Shown: positions 12,189-23,125 of the stretch, piece after piece
How the letters are laid out: every line of letters begins with the position of its first letter
How positions within the stretch are numbered: the first letter of the stretch is position 1
Source: Gambelia wislizenii
Taxonomy: Eukaryota; Chordata; Lepidosauria; Squamata; Crotaphytidae
DNA length: 64,000 nt
Assembly (NCBI GenBank): GCA_030847615.1
Contig: JAUMIR010000005.1
Span: forward strand, 244,876,645 to 244,940,644
Direction: 5' to 3'
The notes under the pieces: generated by a model
The model's input: the letters and a program-made list of their open reading frames with translations, nothing else
Told to the model about the DNA's origin: nothing
The model's database searches: none
Made by a program: the position numbers and the translations under genes

Positions 12189-13194
12189 TAGCATTAGGGA
12201 CAAGCCTCAATATAAATGCATTTTGGGAAAGGAAAATACTGCACAGTGGGACTACTGTGGGGTTTAAATGACTCCAACATATTGAAGACTGAATAAAGAA
12301 GTAATTGTATATAGATGTATCAGTTAACATATGGAGATGTAAACCAAATCATATTATGGGCTATATACCTAAAGAAGATGTTGACTTGAAGGGGGGAAAT
12401 CATGAGTTAAGTATCAGGGTTCTGGAACTCTATTGGGTGTAGTTAGTGACTTCATAAATAATCCTTGTACAGTTTTACCCTGTATTATAAATAAGAATTC
12501 TTAACATATTTTAATATTTTTACATTAAACTTGGTCATTATTTAAATTTGTCCTCATTTTAACTATTTTCAAAATTGGGATAATTTGACATAATATTTGA
12601 TCAGTTAAGTGTGTTTTTATTTTTGGAAGGATAGAAGTGATAGACAAACAAATCTAGTATTTTGAAATTCAACAGCTTTGGGTTGAATGAAGGCCAGTAG
12701 CAAGAACCCCTGGTAGGGCCTGAGGCCTATTGTTTCTCTAAGTAGTTGCAGGGCTGTCCAGGTGTCCTGATTTAAAACTTGTTCATTCAGACAGGAAATT
12801 GTATCTTGTTCTGAGGTTTACTGTAATAAAGTACATAGTCCTGAGGGATGGTGCTGCTGGGTTCATGAATCACTTTATGGGCAGGCTGCTCTGACCTCAG
12901 CCCAATGATTTATTCATGTCATTCTGAAGCAGGAATGGTAGAAATGTAACCAGCACATGGTCTTACCCCAAGAGCCTTTAGCTAGGAGACCAATATATAT
13001 CCCCCGAAGCCAGATCCAAGATGCCTCGCAGTATGTATTCAAAGTTTTTGATCAGGAGAATCCCCCTCCTGCATCTAGTTCGTGGTTTATAAAGATTTAA
13101 TTGGCTTGTTCAAAAAGTAAATGTGACTTTTAAATAGCTCTAGAGAAAGGCTGCAGCGGTTCAAGTGCTGGACTTCAGGTGATTCCATTTCATT
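12188..13194. other. Intron, no recognised feature
   Basis: AT-rich sequence without recognisable coding or repeat signatures. Confidence 0.5.
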
Positions 13195-13293
13195 TAGAAT
13201 CATAGAATCATAGAATTGCAGAGTTGGAAGAGACCACGAGGGCCATCCAGTCCAACCCCCTGCCACGCAGGAAATCACGATCAAAGCATCCCC
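13195..13293 (-). mobile_element. CR1 3' end, young subfamily
   Basis: Reverse complement of the CR1 3' terminus, including the ATTCTATG-type terminal octamer repeats. It is identical over 98 bp to 30271-30368. The 5' truncation is very short, typical of CR1 insertions. Confidence 0.9.
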
Positions 13294-14034
13294 GATTCCA
13301 CCTTGTTCCGCTTGATAAGGGAGTGGATGTATTCCTGGATGGAAACCAAAGGTATCAGATGCTGTGCCTGATGTCATGTTTATACTCTTATGGCAGCATC
13401 TGAAACTGCTACAAGAGCACTGCATTTGGCCTTCCAGCTCTGGCCCCATGGGCGCCAACCCTCCTCCCCCGGCTGATCCGTCATTTCCTGGTTTTGGGGT
13501 GCACAGGCAAGTTTTTTTAAAAAAAAAATACAAAATCCACGCAGTTGTGTGATCTGGTGATGCCTTAACCTCTCGTTTGTGTGAGGACATCACTCATCTT
13601 CCACACATTCCCCCAATGTCATTCCTTCGTGAGTACTCACAGCTGCGGAGATGAACTTTTATTTTAGAGCCACAGTTAGAAATCCAGAGAAATAATGAAC
13701 AGTCGTGAAATGCAAAAGCTATTAAAACATCACTGATTTCACTAAAATGCTGGAATGGGAGGGAAACTTATTAATTACATGCCAACAATAATACTTTCTG
13801 ATTTTAGCAGAAGAGCTGTGTGCATGCCCCCACAGTACTTCCCAGAATTAAAAATGCATTTGTCTGTTTATACCTAGTAATTACTTAGCATAGTGTCTGT
13901 GCTGCCATTGTCTTTTATGAAGCTGAGCATTGCTAATTATAATAATAAAAGGGGGATAAAATGGAACTTCAGCTTGCAACATGAACTTTGAGCAGTTTCG
14001 TTCAATTTGTGGTTGTCAGACTCAAGAACAAGAC
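13294..14034. other. Intron, no recognised feature
   Basis: The 13294-13620 part is more GC-rich and contains open frames on both strands, but no motif I recognise. The remainder is AT-rich. Confidence 0.45.
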
Positions 14035-14036
14035 TG

Positions 14037-14225
14037 CCATAGAACCATAGGGTTGAAAGAGACCACAAGGGCCATCCAGTTCTAATCTCCTGCCATGCAG
14101 GAACACATAACCAAAGTACTCCCAACTTCAGCCTCTGTTTAAAAACCTACAAAGAAGGAGACTGCACCATACTCCAAGGCAGCATATTCCACTGTTGAAT
14201 AGCTCTTACTATCCAATATTTTTTT
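14037..14225 (-). mobile_element. CR1 3' end
   Basis: Reverse complement of the CR1 3' terminus (GAAAGAGACCACAAGGGCCA wording), extending into the part where a group of insertions normally reads as the end of ORF2. It is diverged from the 13195 copy and ends at a T/A homopolymer run. Confidence 0.85.
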
Positions 14226-14767
14226 AAAAAAAAAATGATAAATCCTATACATTTTGACATTAAAAATCATACATTTTATAAACCTTTAAGTGTTCAAGTG
14301 TCTTATTCTTGGTGTTTCAAATATCCAACATCTTTCCAGATCTGCAAATCTAGTGCTTATTCATCAGCCATCAGTTGATGACAGCAACTTTAAGTAATTC
14401 CTTGCATCTGTGAAAGGACCATCATAGATCAATTATCACTGACAGACCTTTAACACTCCCTCAGACACAGTGCTTTTCAATGGCTGCAGTTTACACATTG
14501 GGCTGCAAATAATAAAGTGATAAAATGTCATCAAACAGCATGTGTATGTGTATGCATGTTGTGTGTCCCAATAATTATAAAAAAACAGTAACACTTTAGG
14601 CATAATATGAATGAACTTTGATTTCAGGTCTGGTAATCAAAAACTTGCAATACATAGATCTGAGCTATAGATTACACTGAAAAAGATGAAAAGCAGTATA
14701 ACACTGGATATTGATACTTGAACAGCATATTTCAGTTATTAGAATGAACTAGAAATTGAGATTGAAA

Positions 14768-14950
14768 TCATAGATCTGTAGGGTTGGAAGGGACTCCAAG
14801 AGCCATTTAGTCCAACCCCCTGCCAGTGCAGAAACATGTACCGGTAGCTAAAGCTCTCCTGACAGTGGTCAGATATCTAACTTCTTTTTAAAATCCTCCA
14901 ACAAGAGCCCACCACCTTCAACGGCTATCTATTCCAATGCCAAATACAAT
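14768..14950 (-). mobile_element. CR1 3' end, older subfamily
   Basis: Reverse complement of the CR1 terminus with diverged wording (GGTTGGAAGGGACTCCAAGA, then CCAACCCCCTGCC). Confidence 0.8.
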
Positions 14951-16060
14951 GGGCCCACTCTTTCCATGGGCTAGCCGTTTGCAGATTGACCTATATTATT
15001 CAGTGGCCACCATTGGTTAATATGGGATTTTAGTGCCTGTATTCTTACTATAGGGAGGTTTTTACTAACATTTAACTGGGACCTGTTTTCTGGTAACATG
15101 AATGTATTGGATCATCTGGAGCTGCAGGAAGGAAGTACTTTATGTGAATAAAGTGTTTCTCATGTTTGTTTCTCATAAGTAGCAGTTAACACTAATTTGG
15201 CTCTTCAGATAACACAATAAATGTTATAATTAATATTCCAAGCTCTGGTTTGTTTGTACTTACGCAAACTCAGTTTTTGCTCTGAGCTTTCTGTTGCCTC
15301 CTTCTTCTGCATTGATAATACTGTTTTTAATAAAACTCCCCATGCAGAGAATATGTCCACCATTTAATAGTTAATGATGACACTGCCTCCCAAATGCAGA
15401 CTGCCTTAAAGTTGATGTGATAGTCAGTTAGTTTATCAGATATTAACTGAATCTTTAATGCTATCAGATGTTGTAAAGCATTCCATGAGGTCAAGAATGT
15501 CATTGTATGTCATTGTGCATATGACAGGATACTTTTTCTGAATTTCATCATTATTTTATCAAGAGGGGGAACGAAAACCGCTCTCCTGTTGGTCCTCAGC
15601 AAAATGGACAGATTTAACAGCATGACAAAGTTCCTTCTACTAGCTATATGCTGAAAGTACAGGCATCTCCAAATAGGAATACAACCTATCACTTGTGGCA
15701 GAGTTTATTACATAGAATCTCCTGGCTGAAAAACTGGTTTTAAACTGATGGTGCTTGAAAAATTGATCTGTCTGCTTAGCTCAACAAGCTTTCATTTAAA
15801 TTGTTGTTGTTTAAAAATGCAACTGTAGACTGACTTTGGTGTTCCAGCATAGTAACTAAAGAGGATTCAAAGAATTATTCTGTAGAATGAAGTGAAAAAA
15901 ACTATTTAGTAAATAAATAGTGGGCTATGAAAATGGTGATGGATGGGCCACATTCATCTTGTAGACCTGACATAGATAATTGAAATGACTAGTGCATTTT
16001 AATCATTTGTCTTATGTCAAGTAAACAAAACAAGATAGAAATGTTCCTAGTCAGTAAAAA
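14951..16060. other. Intron, no recognised feature
   Basis: AT-rich sequence. I see no gene or clear repeat. Confidence 0.5.
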
Positions 16061-16061
16061 T

Positions 16062-16335
16062 GTAAATGAGGGAATAGGGATTCACCCTGTGCTGGATGAG
16101 GTTACATCCTCCTTGAAAATTCAGGCTTTTGCAGTTTGGAGGTATCCCTAGACCCAGAAGCCAGAAGTGCATTTGCACTGTTAGAGCTTGTGTGCCAGCT
16201 GCAACCTGTTCCTGGAGATGTTTGATTTGGCCACAGTGATATGTACCTAAGTTACATCCTGTTTAGATTGCTCTCACACAGTCTGTCTTAAAAGTGCTCA
16301 GGAACTTCAGCTGGCCTGAAGAGCTGCAGCCAGAC
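16062..16335 (+). mobile_element. L2-like LINE 3' ORF fragment
   Basis: The + strand translation gives an IGIHPVLDEVTSSLK segment followed by QLQPV and a tail. It parallels IGIQPVLDRVTLPLK at about 31670-31720 in the longer L2-like copy. The rest of the element is missing. Confidence 0.6.
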
Positions 16336-16633
16336 TGTAAATCAGGGTCAGTTAGAAGGAGTAGCAGTTCCCTTGTTACACAACAGCTTTACTGGCTAAC
16401 TTTGTGATTGTATAGTCTAAAAATCTTGTGAGTATGAGGAGGCTCAAATATTGTTTCTGTAGCAAAGCAAATGCTAGATTATTTCATATCATTTTAGTAT
16501 TTATAATTACTTAGTTTTTATAGTGGTTATCAAAAAGAGTTCAGTCATATGGCCACCTCATTCCTTTTATTATTGAAATCTTTTCCCTTTTACTGCTTAG
16601 CAGTATATTATTGTGGTGCTCAGAAGAAATGTA

Positions 16634-17180
16634 CAGTTGCCCCTCCACATTCACAACTTTCACATTCGTGGTTTTGATTATTTGCAGAAAGCCGCCTGCC
16701 CCTACTCTCTCCACCCCGTCCCTTCCCAAGGCACCTAAGGGTTTCTCACAAAGCCTATCTCTGCCTTGGGAAGGGGGGGGTGGAAAGCCTCCCTCCCTCC
16801 CTCTCTCCACCCCAATCCCTTTCCAAGGCAGCGAGGGGCCCCCGTCGCCACTTTGGGAAGGGCGGGGGATGGGAGTGAGTGGTGAGAGGGGCTTCAGAAG
16901 TCCCTGTCACCACTTTGGGAAGGACGGGGGGTGGGAATGAGTGGTGAGGGGGGCTCCTGAAGCCCCCGTCGCCACTTTGGGAAGGGCGGGGGTGTGGGAG
17001 TGAGTGGTGACGGGCTTCAGAAGCCCCTATTGCCACTTTGGGAAGGGCAGGGGGGTGGGAGAGAGTGGCGACGGGGTGGGTTGTTGCAGGCGGGTGGGGG
17101 AGGACTATTATTATTCGCATTTTTTTCATATTCACGGGGGTCTTCCTCCCCTAGCCCCCGCAAATGTGAAGGGACAACTG
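16634..17180. mobile_element. Tigger-like non-autonomous TIR element
   Basis: The element starts CAGTTGCCCCTCC and ends with the inverse GGGACAACTG. TA dinucleotides flank both ends (16632-16633 and 17181-17182), as expected for Tc1/mariner-pogo insertions. The interior is GC-rich, non-coding, and contains a 62-bp tandem repeat. A related, larger copy spans 19740-24585. Confidence 0.8.
16848..17090 (+). repeat. 62-bp tandem repeat, four units
   Basis: CCACTTTGGGAAGG recurs at 16848, 16910, 16972 and 17033. It lies inside the Tigger-like element. Confidence 0.85.
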
Positions 17181-17182
17181 TA

Positions 17183-17744
17183 ATTTGAAGTCTTTAGTTT
17201 CCCCTTGAACTGAAGACAATTTTCACTTTTCTGGATTTACATTACCTATTTTGAATAAAAAGACAGGAGTGGGTCATAATGAAATGAGGGGAATAGTTTT
17301 GCAGGAGGCACTTAACTTGCTCAAGAGAGACACAACATCTGAGAGCCTTTGTGGCTGAAGGGCAGAGTATAAATACCCTAAATAAATAAATAAAACCTCT
17401 GTCTCCAGTTTTGAGGAGGTTCTTGGCAGAAAGTGCCCTCTCATGGCCCCCATTCTCGTGTATACCCCCCCCAGACTCAATAGGAATAACAAAAAAAACC
17501 ACCACCAATTATGTTTTAATATGTGCTGCATAGCTGAGTCCAAGAGCCACCAGGGTTTTAATTTTTCCAAACATAACATCATTCCAGGATAATGAGTTGA
17601 AACCAGAATGGTGAGAATTCCTAGATGTAATCACTGTGAGCATCAAGTGGGGGGGAATTAAATGTGGGCCTAGGACAGGTGTTAGCAGTAGATTACAAAC
17701 ATAAGGTACAATTACGTTGTAACAAATGTAAATGTAATGAAGTT
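17183..17744. other. Intron upstream of the ERC1 exon
   Basis: Contains a SINE-tail-like GCAGAGTATAAATACCCTAA followed by AAATAAATAAATAAAA at 17365-17395. Otherwise nothing is recognised. Confidence 0.5.
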
Positions 17745-17764
17745 TTTCGCTTTTTGTTTTTCAG
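17745..17764 (+). promoter_or_regulatory. Splice acceptor tract of the ERC1 exon
   Basis: A T-rich polypyrimidine run ends in TTTTTCAG directly before the exon at 17765. The matching donor starts at 17910 with GTAAAA after a CAG. The acceptor is close to consensus and the donor moderate. Together they fix the exon limits and the strand. Confidence 0.85.
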
Positions 17765-17909
17765 ACAAGAAGCCCTTCTAGCTGCCATTAGTGAAAAAGA
17801 TGCCAACATTGCTCTCCTGGAGCTATCATCCTCCAAGAAAAAAACCCAAGATGAAGTAGCTGCACTAAAACGAGAGAAAGACCGCTTGGTGCAACAGCTG
17901 AAGCAACAG
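17765..17909 (+). CDS. ERC1: ERC1 (ELKS/RAB6IP2) internal coding exon
   Basis: One internal exon. The first base completes a codon started in the previous exon, and 48 full codons follow, ending exactly at a CAG before the donor. The peptide starts QEALLAAISEKDANIALLEL and ends LKREKDRLVQQLKQQ, a charged heptad-rich coiled coil. From memory of the family this is the ELKS/CAST segment before the C-terminal PDZ-binding region. The stretch SSSKKKTQ and the AALKREKDRLVQQ wording fit ERC1 better than the paralogue ERC2. ERC proteins are cytoplasmic scaffolds that bind RIM, liprin-alpha, Rab6 and LL5beta at active zones and cortical platforms; that role is family knowledge, not visible here. The exon has no stop or frameshift. 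It is the only host coding sequence I can support, and the adjacent exons lie outside the window. Confidence 0.93.
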
Positions 17910-17915
17910 GTAAAA

Positions 17916-18510
17916 GAATAATAAGCATTTCTAATGTTAGGTGGGTGGTTACTGGACAGATACTTGTATATGATCATGCTCACATTATGGCACTCCCTGA
18001 AGGTGTGCCACCTGACATCTGTCTATAACCTCTCCAGTACCCAGCAATTCAGTCTCCTGCTGGACTTTTAATGATATCTGAGCAAACCTTTCGCAGATAT
18101 CTGCCACTCCTGTTTTGTGATTGATTAGGGTTCCCCTACTGGCTCTAAGATTTTGTGCTGGAATGCTACTGTTTATACAATCTGACTTTATGCTGACTGC
18201 TGCTGTTTTTATTATGTTGTTTTGAAACATGTAAATATGTTTGGAGAAATAACTAATAAAGCCATGAAGATAATGTCATATGAAAAGTTTTAAGCACAGG
18301 TTATCTGGTAGAACAAGTAGAATCGTGTCTCAAGTCCCTGAGAGTGCATCAATGTAAGTATCCTTATAATGATCCTATGAAAGACAGCTTCCATAGAGTT
18401 GTAAGCAAACATGGAGAACTGAGAATTGTTAGGATAGGGTTGTTTCATAAAACCATAGAAATAAAATTAGGAACACTAGGAAGCTTCTGTTATCTTCTAG
18501 AAAATTACCA
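17916..18510. other. Intron downstream of the ERC1 exon
   Basis: No coding feature. The 17985-18265 part ends with an AATAAA-containing phrase and could be a short retroposon, but I cannot assign it. Confidence 0.45.
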
Positions 18511-18514
18511 ATGG

Positions 18515-19655
18515 GCAAGTATGAGACTTTTGTATGTGTATTCAGTAAGGCCTTTGACAAGGTCCCCCACAATATTCTTGCAATTAAGCTAGTAAAATGT
18601 GGACTAGACAGTACAATTGTTAGGTGGATTTGTAATCGGTTGACCAACCAAACCCAAAGGGTGCTCACCAGTGGTTCCTCTTCCTCCTGGAGATAAGTGA
18701 CTAGTGGGGTGCCACAGGGTTCTGTCCTGGACCCAGTGCTATTCAACATCTTTATAAATTACTTGGATGATGGAGTAGAGGGCATGCTTATCAAATTTGC
18801 AGATGCACCAAATTAGGAGGGACAGTGAATACCCCAGAGGACAGGATCAGAATTCAAAATAACCTTAACAGATTGGAAAGCTAGGTAAAAACTAGCAAAA
18901 AGAATTTCAACAGGGAGAAATATAAGGTACTACATTTAGGCAGGAAAAAATGAAATGCACAGATATAAGATGGGTGACACTTGGCTTGACAACAGTACAT
19001 GTGAAAGGAGTCTTAGTAGACCACAAGCTGAACATGAATGAACAGTGTGATACAGCAGCTTAAAAAGCCAATGCAATTCTGGGCTGCATCAATAGGAGTA
19101 TATTATCTAGGTCTAGGGATGTAATAGTGCCACTTTATTCTGCTTTGGTCAGACCTCACCTGGAATATTGTGCCCAGTTCTGGACAGCACAATTCAATAA
19201 GTATGTTGACAAGCTGGAATGTGTCCAGAGTATGGTGACCAAAATGATGAAAAGTCTGGGAGCCATGCCCTATGAGGAACACCTTAGGGAGCTGGGTATG
19301 TTTAGCCTGGAAAAGAGAAAATTAAGAAGTGACGTGATAGAAATACTTGAAAGGATGTAATATTGAAGAGCGAGCAAGCTTGTTTTCTACTGCTCCAGAG
19401 ACTAGGGCATGGAGCAATATACTCAAACTCCAGGAAAAGAGATTCCACCTAAAGATTAGGAAGAACTTCCTGACAGTAAGAGCTGTTTGACAGTAGAATA
19501 CACTGCCTCAGAGTGTGGTGAAGTCTTCATCTTCGGAGGTTTTTAAACAGAGGCTGGGTGGCCATCTGTCGGGGGTGCTTTGATTGTGTATTCCTGCATG
19601 GCAGGGAGTTGGACTGGGTGGCCCTCATGTTCTCTTCCAATTCTGTGATTCTATT
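18515..19655 (+). mobile_element. CR1 LINE, 3' third with RT remnants
   Basis: The + strand reads a CR1 reverse transcriptase remnant. Motif A appears as FSKAFDKVPHNI, then [16 protein letters not shown] with a stop just before it, then FADDTKLGG with one lost base, then the C-terminal region at 19127-19360 (LEYCAQFW...LECVQ). The CR1 3' end follows (GGTTTTTAAACAGAGGCTGG to the terminal ATTCTAT repeat). Several stops and frameshifts inactivate it. Confidence 0.88.
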
Positions 19656-20043
19656 CCTGTATTTAAATGTTGAGCTAACCTAGCAGGTTTACTTTCAGAA
19701 AGTTACTGCATCCCATGTCTTTGGGTGCCTTTTAATTTACAGTTGTCCCTCCATATTCGTGGCTTTGATTTTCGCAGTTCTGTTTATTCACGGAAGCTTC
19801 TTCCCCACCCCGGAACGTGCAGCTTTCATTGGCCTTTGTTCCCGGGGGGGGGGAGGGAGTCAAAGCTCACTGAAGCCACCGCTGCTGTAACTGCCTAGAA
19901 GCTTCATTTTAAACACACTCACCTCGCCACCACCAAGGTGGGGGGACACCTGAGGCCTACGGCAGCCACCGCTGTCTCTTTGTGATGGTGGTGAGGTGAG
20001 TGCATTTAAAGCGATGCTGCTAACTGGGTGGGAAGATGGTTAG

Positions 20044-22727
20044 CATATAAACTGAAGAAAGACACAGCAAGGAAACTTATAACTGTGATTAAAGATGGAG
20101 AGCGAAGACTTAATACACAACATGAAATAAAGTCAAAATTTGCACAATATTTCAAGAATCTTTATGTAGATATCTGATGATTCCACAATAGCGGAAATGA
20201 AGGAATATATCAAGAATAACAATATAGGGAAGATTTCTTCGGAACAAAGGGAAAAATTAAATGCGCCTATTACAGTGCAAGAAATATCACTAGCAATTAA
20301 AAATTTAAGATCAGTGAAATCGCCAGGCCCAGACAGTTTCACGGCAGAATTCTATAAGATCTTTGAAGAAGACATTATAAAGCATATGTACGAACTCTTT
20401 TAATAGCATAAAAAAAGAGGGAATTCCCAAAACCTGGGAATTAGCTGAAATTACGCTGATTCCTAAGGATGGAAAATTTAGTACAGATGTAAGAAATTAT
20501 TGGCCTATTTCATTGCTCAATGTCGATTATAAAATTCTGGCAACAATATTAGCTGACAGGTTGAAATTTATCTTAGCGGAATTCACACATTAACGTCAAA
20601 ATGGTTTCATTCATGGTGGATCCATGGTGAACAACATCAGAACCGTTTTGAACACACTAGAATATTATGAAAAGCACAATGAAAAGAAATCAGCATTAAT
20701 ATTTGCCGATGCTGAGAAAACGTTCGACACCTTAAGATGACCGTTTATGAAAGGAATTCTAGAAGAAACAGGGATGGGCTCTGGTTTCCAAAGATACATA
20801 GATCATATATATCATTCTCAAAATGCATACATAATGGTTAGTGAAGAAAGATCTGAGATGGTTGAGATTCAAAAAGGTTCGAGACAGGGGTGCCCATTGT
20901 CACCGCTTCTGTTTACATTAGCCATTGAGGTCCTAAATAAACAAATTAGAGATGACCACATGATAACTGGTTTGAGAGAAAAAGGTCAAGAATATAAACT
21001 GTTGGCCTGTACAGATGACTTGCTTCTTATAATTCAGGACCCACTGACTAATATAGAAAAGGCACTCAAAATAATGGATACCTTTGGGAACTTTTCAGGT
21101 TTCAGATTAAACAAAGATAAAACAGTTATTATGACAAAAAAAAACCTATCAAAAGAGGAAGAGGAATTATTAAAAGAGAAAAGTGGGTGCAGATTGGATA
21201 AAAAAATAAAGTATCTAGGAATTTGGATAACCAAGAGAAACAGAGAACTATTTGATGCTAATTACAAACAAGTATGGAATCAGATTAGAAAGGATCTTAA
21301 AAGATGGCAAAGTTTGAATCTCATTATTAGGCAAAGTCGCTGCGATAAAGATGAACATTCTACCTAGAATGTTGTTTTTGTTTCAGAACCTCCCAGTCTT
21401 GACGAATGATGCTTCCTTCTCAGATTGGAATAAGGACGTGAGAGACTTTATATGGAATGGCCGTAAAGCTAGAATAAAGTGGTCAATTCTGTTAGATACT
21501 AAAAGTAGAGGTTGGGTAGCACTTCCAAATCTGAAATTTTATTACATCGCATGTGGAGCAATATGGTTAGAAGACTGGTTTAAATTAAAGAATGTCAGAA
21601 TTACAAATATAGAATTTGAAGATTTAAGATATGGCATACACGCTTATCTATGGTATGGAAAGCTAAGCTTAAATAAAGAATTTGAGAATCATACCATAAG
21701 AAAGGCTCTACTAAGAATCTGGAGAACTTTAAGGCAGAAATTTTATCAGAACATCCCAGGGTGGCTGTCACCGATCGAAGCATTTCAAAGAAGGTGGACA
21801 ACTCCAGATTTATGGATTAGATATAAAGATATATTAAAATGGCAAGACGGTTCGGTCTCTAGATTGAAAACAAGAGAAGAATTAGAAAATCAAGGACATG
21901 ATTTACAATGGTTCACTTACCATCAGTTAGCTGGCAGATATAAAGAAGACAGTCTTAATTTTAGTTTTAATAAAGAACAAACAGAACTAGATAAGATCAT
22001 ATGGTCCACCAATAACAGAAAAATTACAAAAATCTATAAATTATTACAGGACAGGGATTTAGAAGCAGAGTTAATCAAAGAACCCATGATTAGGTGGGCA
22101 AGGGACATCGGAGAACCCATATCTATTGATTTATGGGGAAAAATCAATAGATATGGGTTCTCCAATGTCCCTTATGATGCTTGGCTCAGGTCAAATACTT
22201 TCACAGCTAGCCAGAATTTGAAAGAAAACTTCCTTAAAATCACATATAGATGGTATCTAACTCCAACGAGAATGAGTAAGATTTATATACTAGAAAACAA
22301 AAATTGTTGGAGGTGTGACAAAGAGCTGGGGTCCCTATACCATATGTGGTGGGGGTGTATCCCGATAAAGAAATTCTGGGGGGAAATACACAAAGTAATC
22401 CAAAAAATGTTGAGTATTTCTGTTCCCTTAGACCCTAAACTGTATCTTTTGAATATGACATCTATTTTAGAGAGGCAGAAAGAAAGAGCTCACTGGAAAA
22501 TATTGTTATATTGCATCACCGCTGCAAGGTTATTGATAGCAGCAAAATGGAAAAACAAGGAAATTCCTGATACTGAAGAATGGCTACATAAATTATTGGA
22601 AATGAAAAAAAATGATAAATTGACAAGGATAGCCAATAAAGGTGATATAGAAAAGATTAATTTGGACTGGAAACCAGAAATGGATAATTTGAATAAACAA
22701 TGGAATGTTCAAGTGAAATACGTATAA
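20044..22727 (+). pseudogene. L1 ORF2 pseudogene (reverse transcriptase and C-terminal region)
   Basis: The fragment contains the LINE-1 RT thumb-to-palm blocks. KSPGPDSFTAEFYK lies at about 20320-20360. The motif A region is IFADAEKTFDTLR, with a stop where tryptophan is expected. GSRQGCPLSPLLF (motif B) follows. Motif C reads CTDD in place of the usual F/YADD. The second part (21351-22727, 458 codons) is in another frame after a shift near 21350, and carries the L1 C-terminal region with YRWYLTP and a Cys/His cluster (CWRCDKE...HMWWGC). A 33-bp hairpin at 22100-22173 lies within this ORF. The gene is non-functional. Confidence 0.88.
22100..22173. repeat. 33-bp near-perfect inverted repeat inside L1 ORF2
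   Basis: The arms 22100-22132 and 22141-22173 match at 32 of 33 positions with an 8-nt spacer. The reading frame stays open across it. A local template switch could have produced it. Confidence 0.9.
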
Positions 22728-23125
22728 CGTCAGGATAAGAAGATATATCTTGATAGAAGATAATATGAAAAGTTTCATGCATAAGAAAAATGGCAAGATA
22801 CAGGTTTGTTTAAAAGTTAATAATTGTTTAATAATTGTAAACAAGTAAACTCTTGTATAGCATAAACAATTAAACAAAATGAAGTTTGTATTGGATGCAT
22901 ATTTTAGGTAAAATTAAATGTGGAAGAAATTATTAGTAATTATATCTCTTAGAAATCCTTAAGTGGGTAAATATTTGTCTTTGGAAGGCAAGATAGTTAA
23001 GAAGTAATTTACATTTTATTTTATATTACGTTATGTCATAAACTGTAAGTTTATATGTGTGCTATGTTATAAACTGCATGATGATGTATTTTGCTTTGAA
23101 AAGTAAATAAATAAAGGGGGGGAAA

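Larger units (their letters stand above)
20023..23125 (+). mobile_element. L1 LINE, 5'-truncated
   Basis: A 5'-truncated L1 with most of the ORF2 RT and C-terminal region, an AT-rich 3' UTR and an AAATAAATAAA tail. Possible target-site duplications are AAAGCGATG at about 20008-20016 and AAAGTGAGG at 23125-23133; they are imperfect. It sits inside the Tigger-like element. Confidence 0.85.

Noticed and set aside
13294..13620. Candidate exon with open frames on both strands (13087-13593 reverse, 168 codons)
   Set aside because: No splice-site and domain combination is convincing, and part of the reverse frame is the CR1 end.
17765..17909. Assignment of the exon to ERC2
   Set aside because: ERC2 is very similar, but as I recall it the residues after LELS and around AALKREKDRLVQQ differ. 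The ERC1 reading fits better. A real alignment would settle it.
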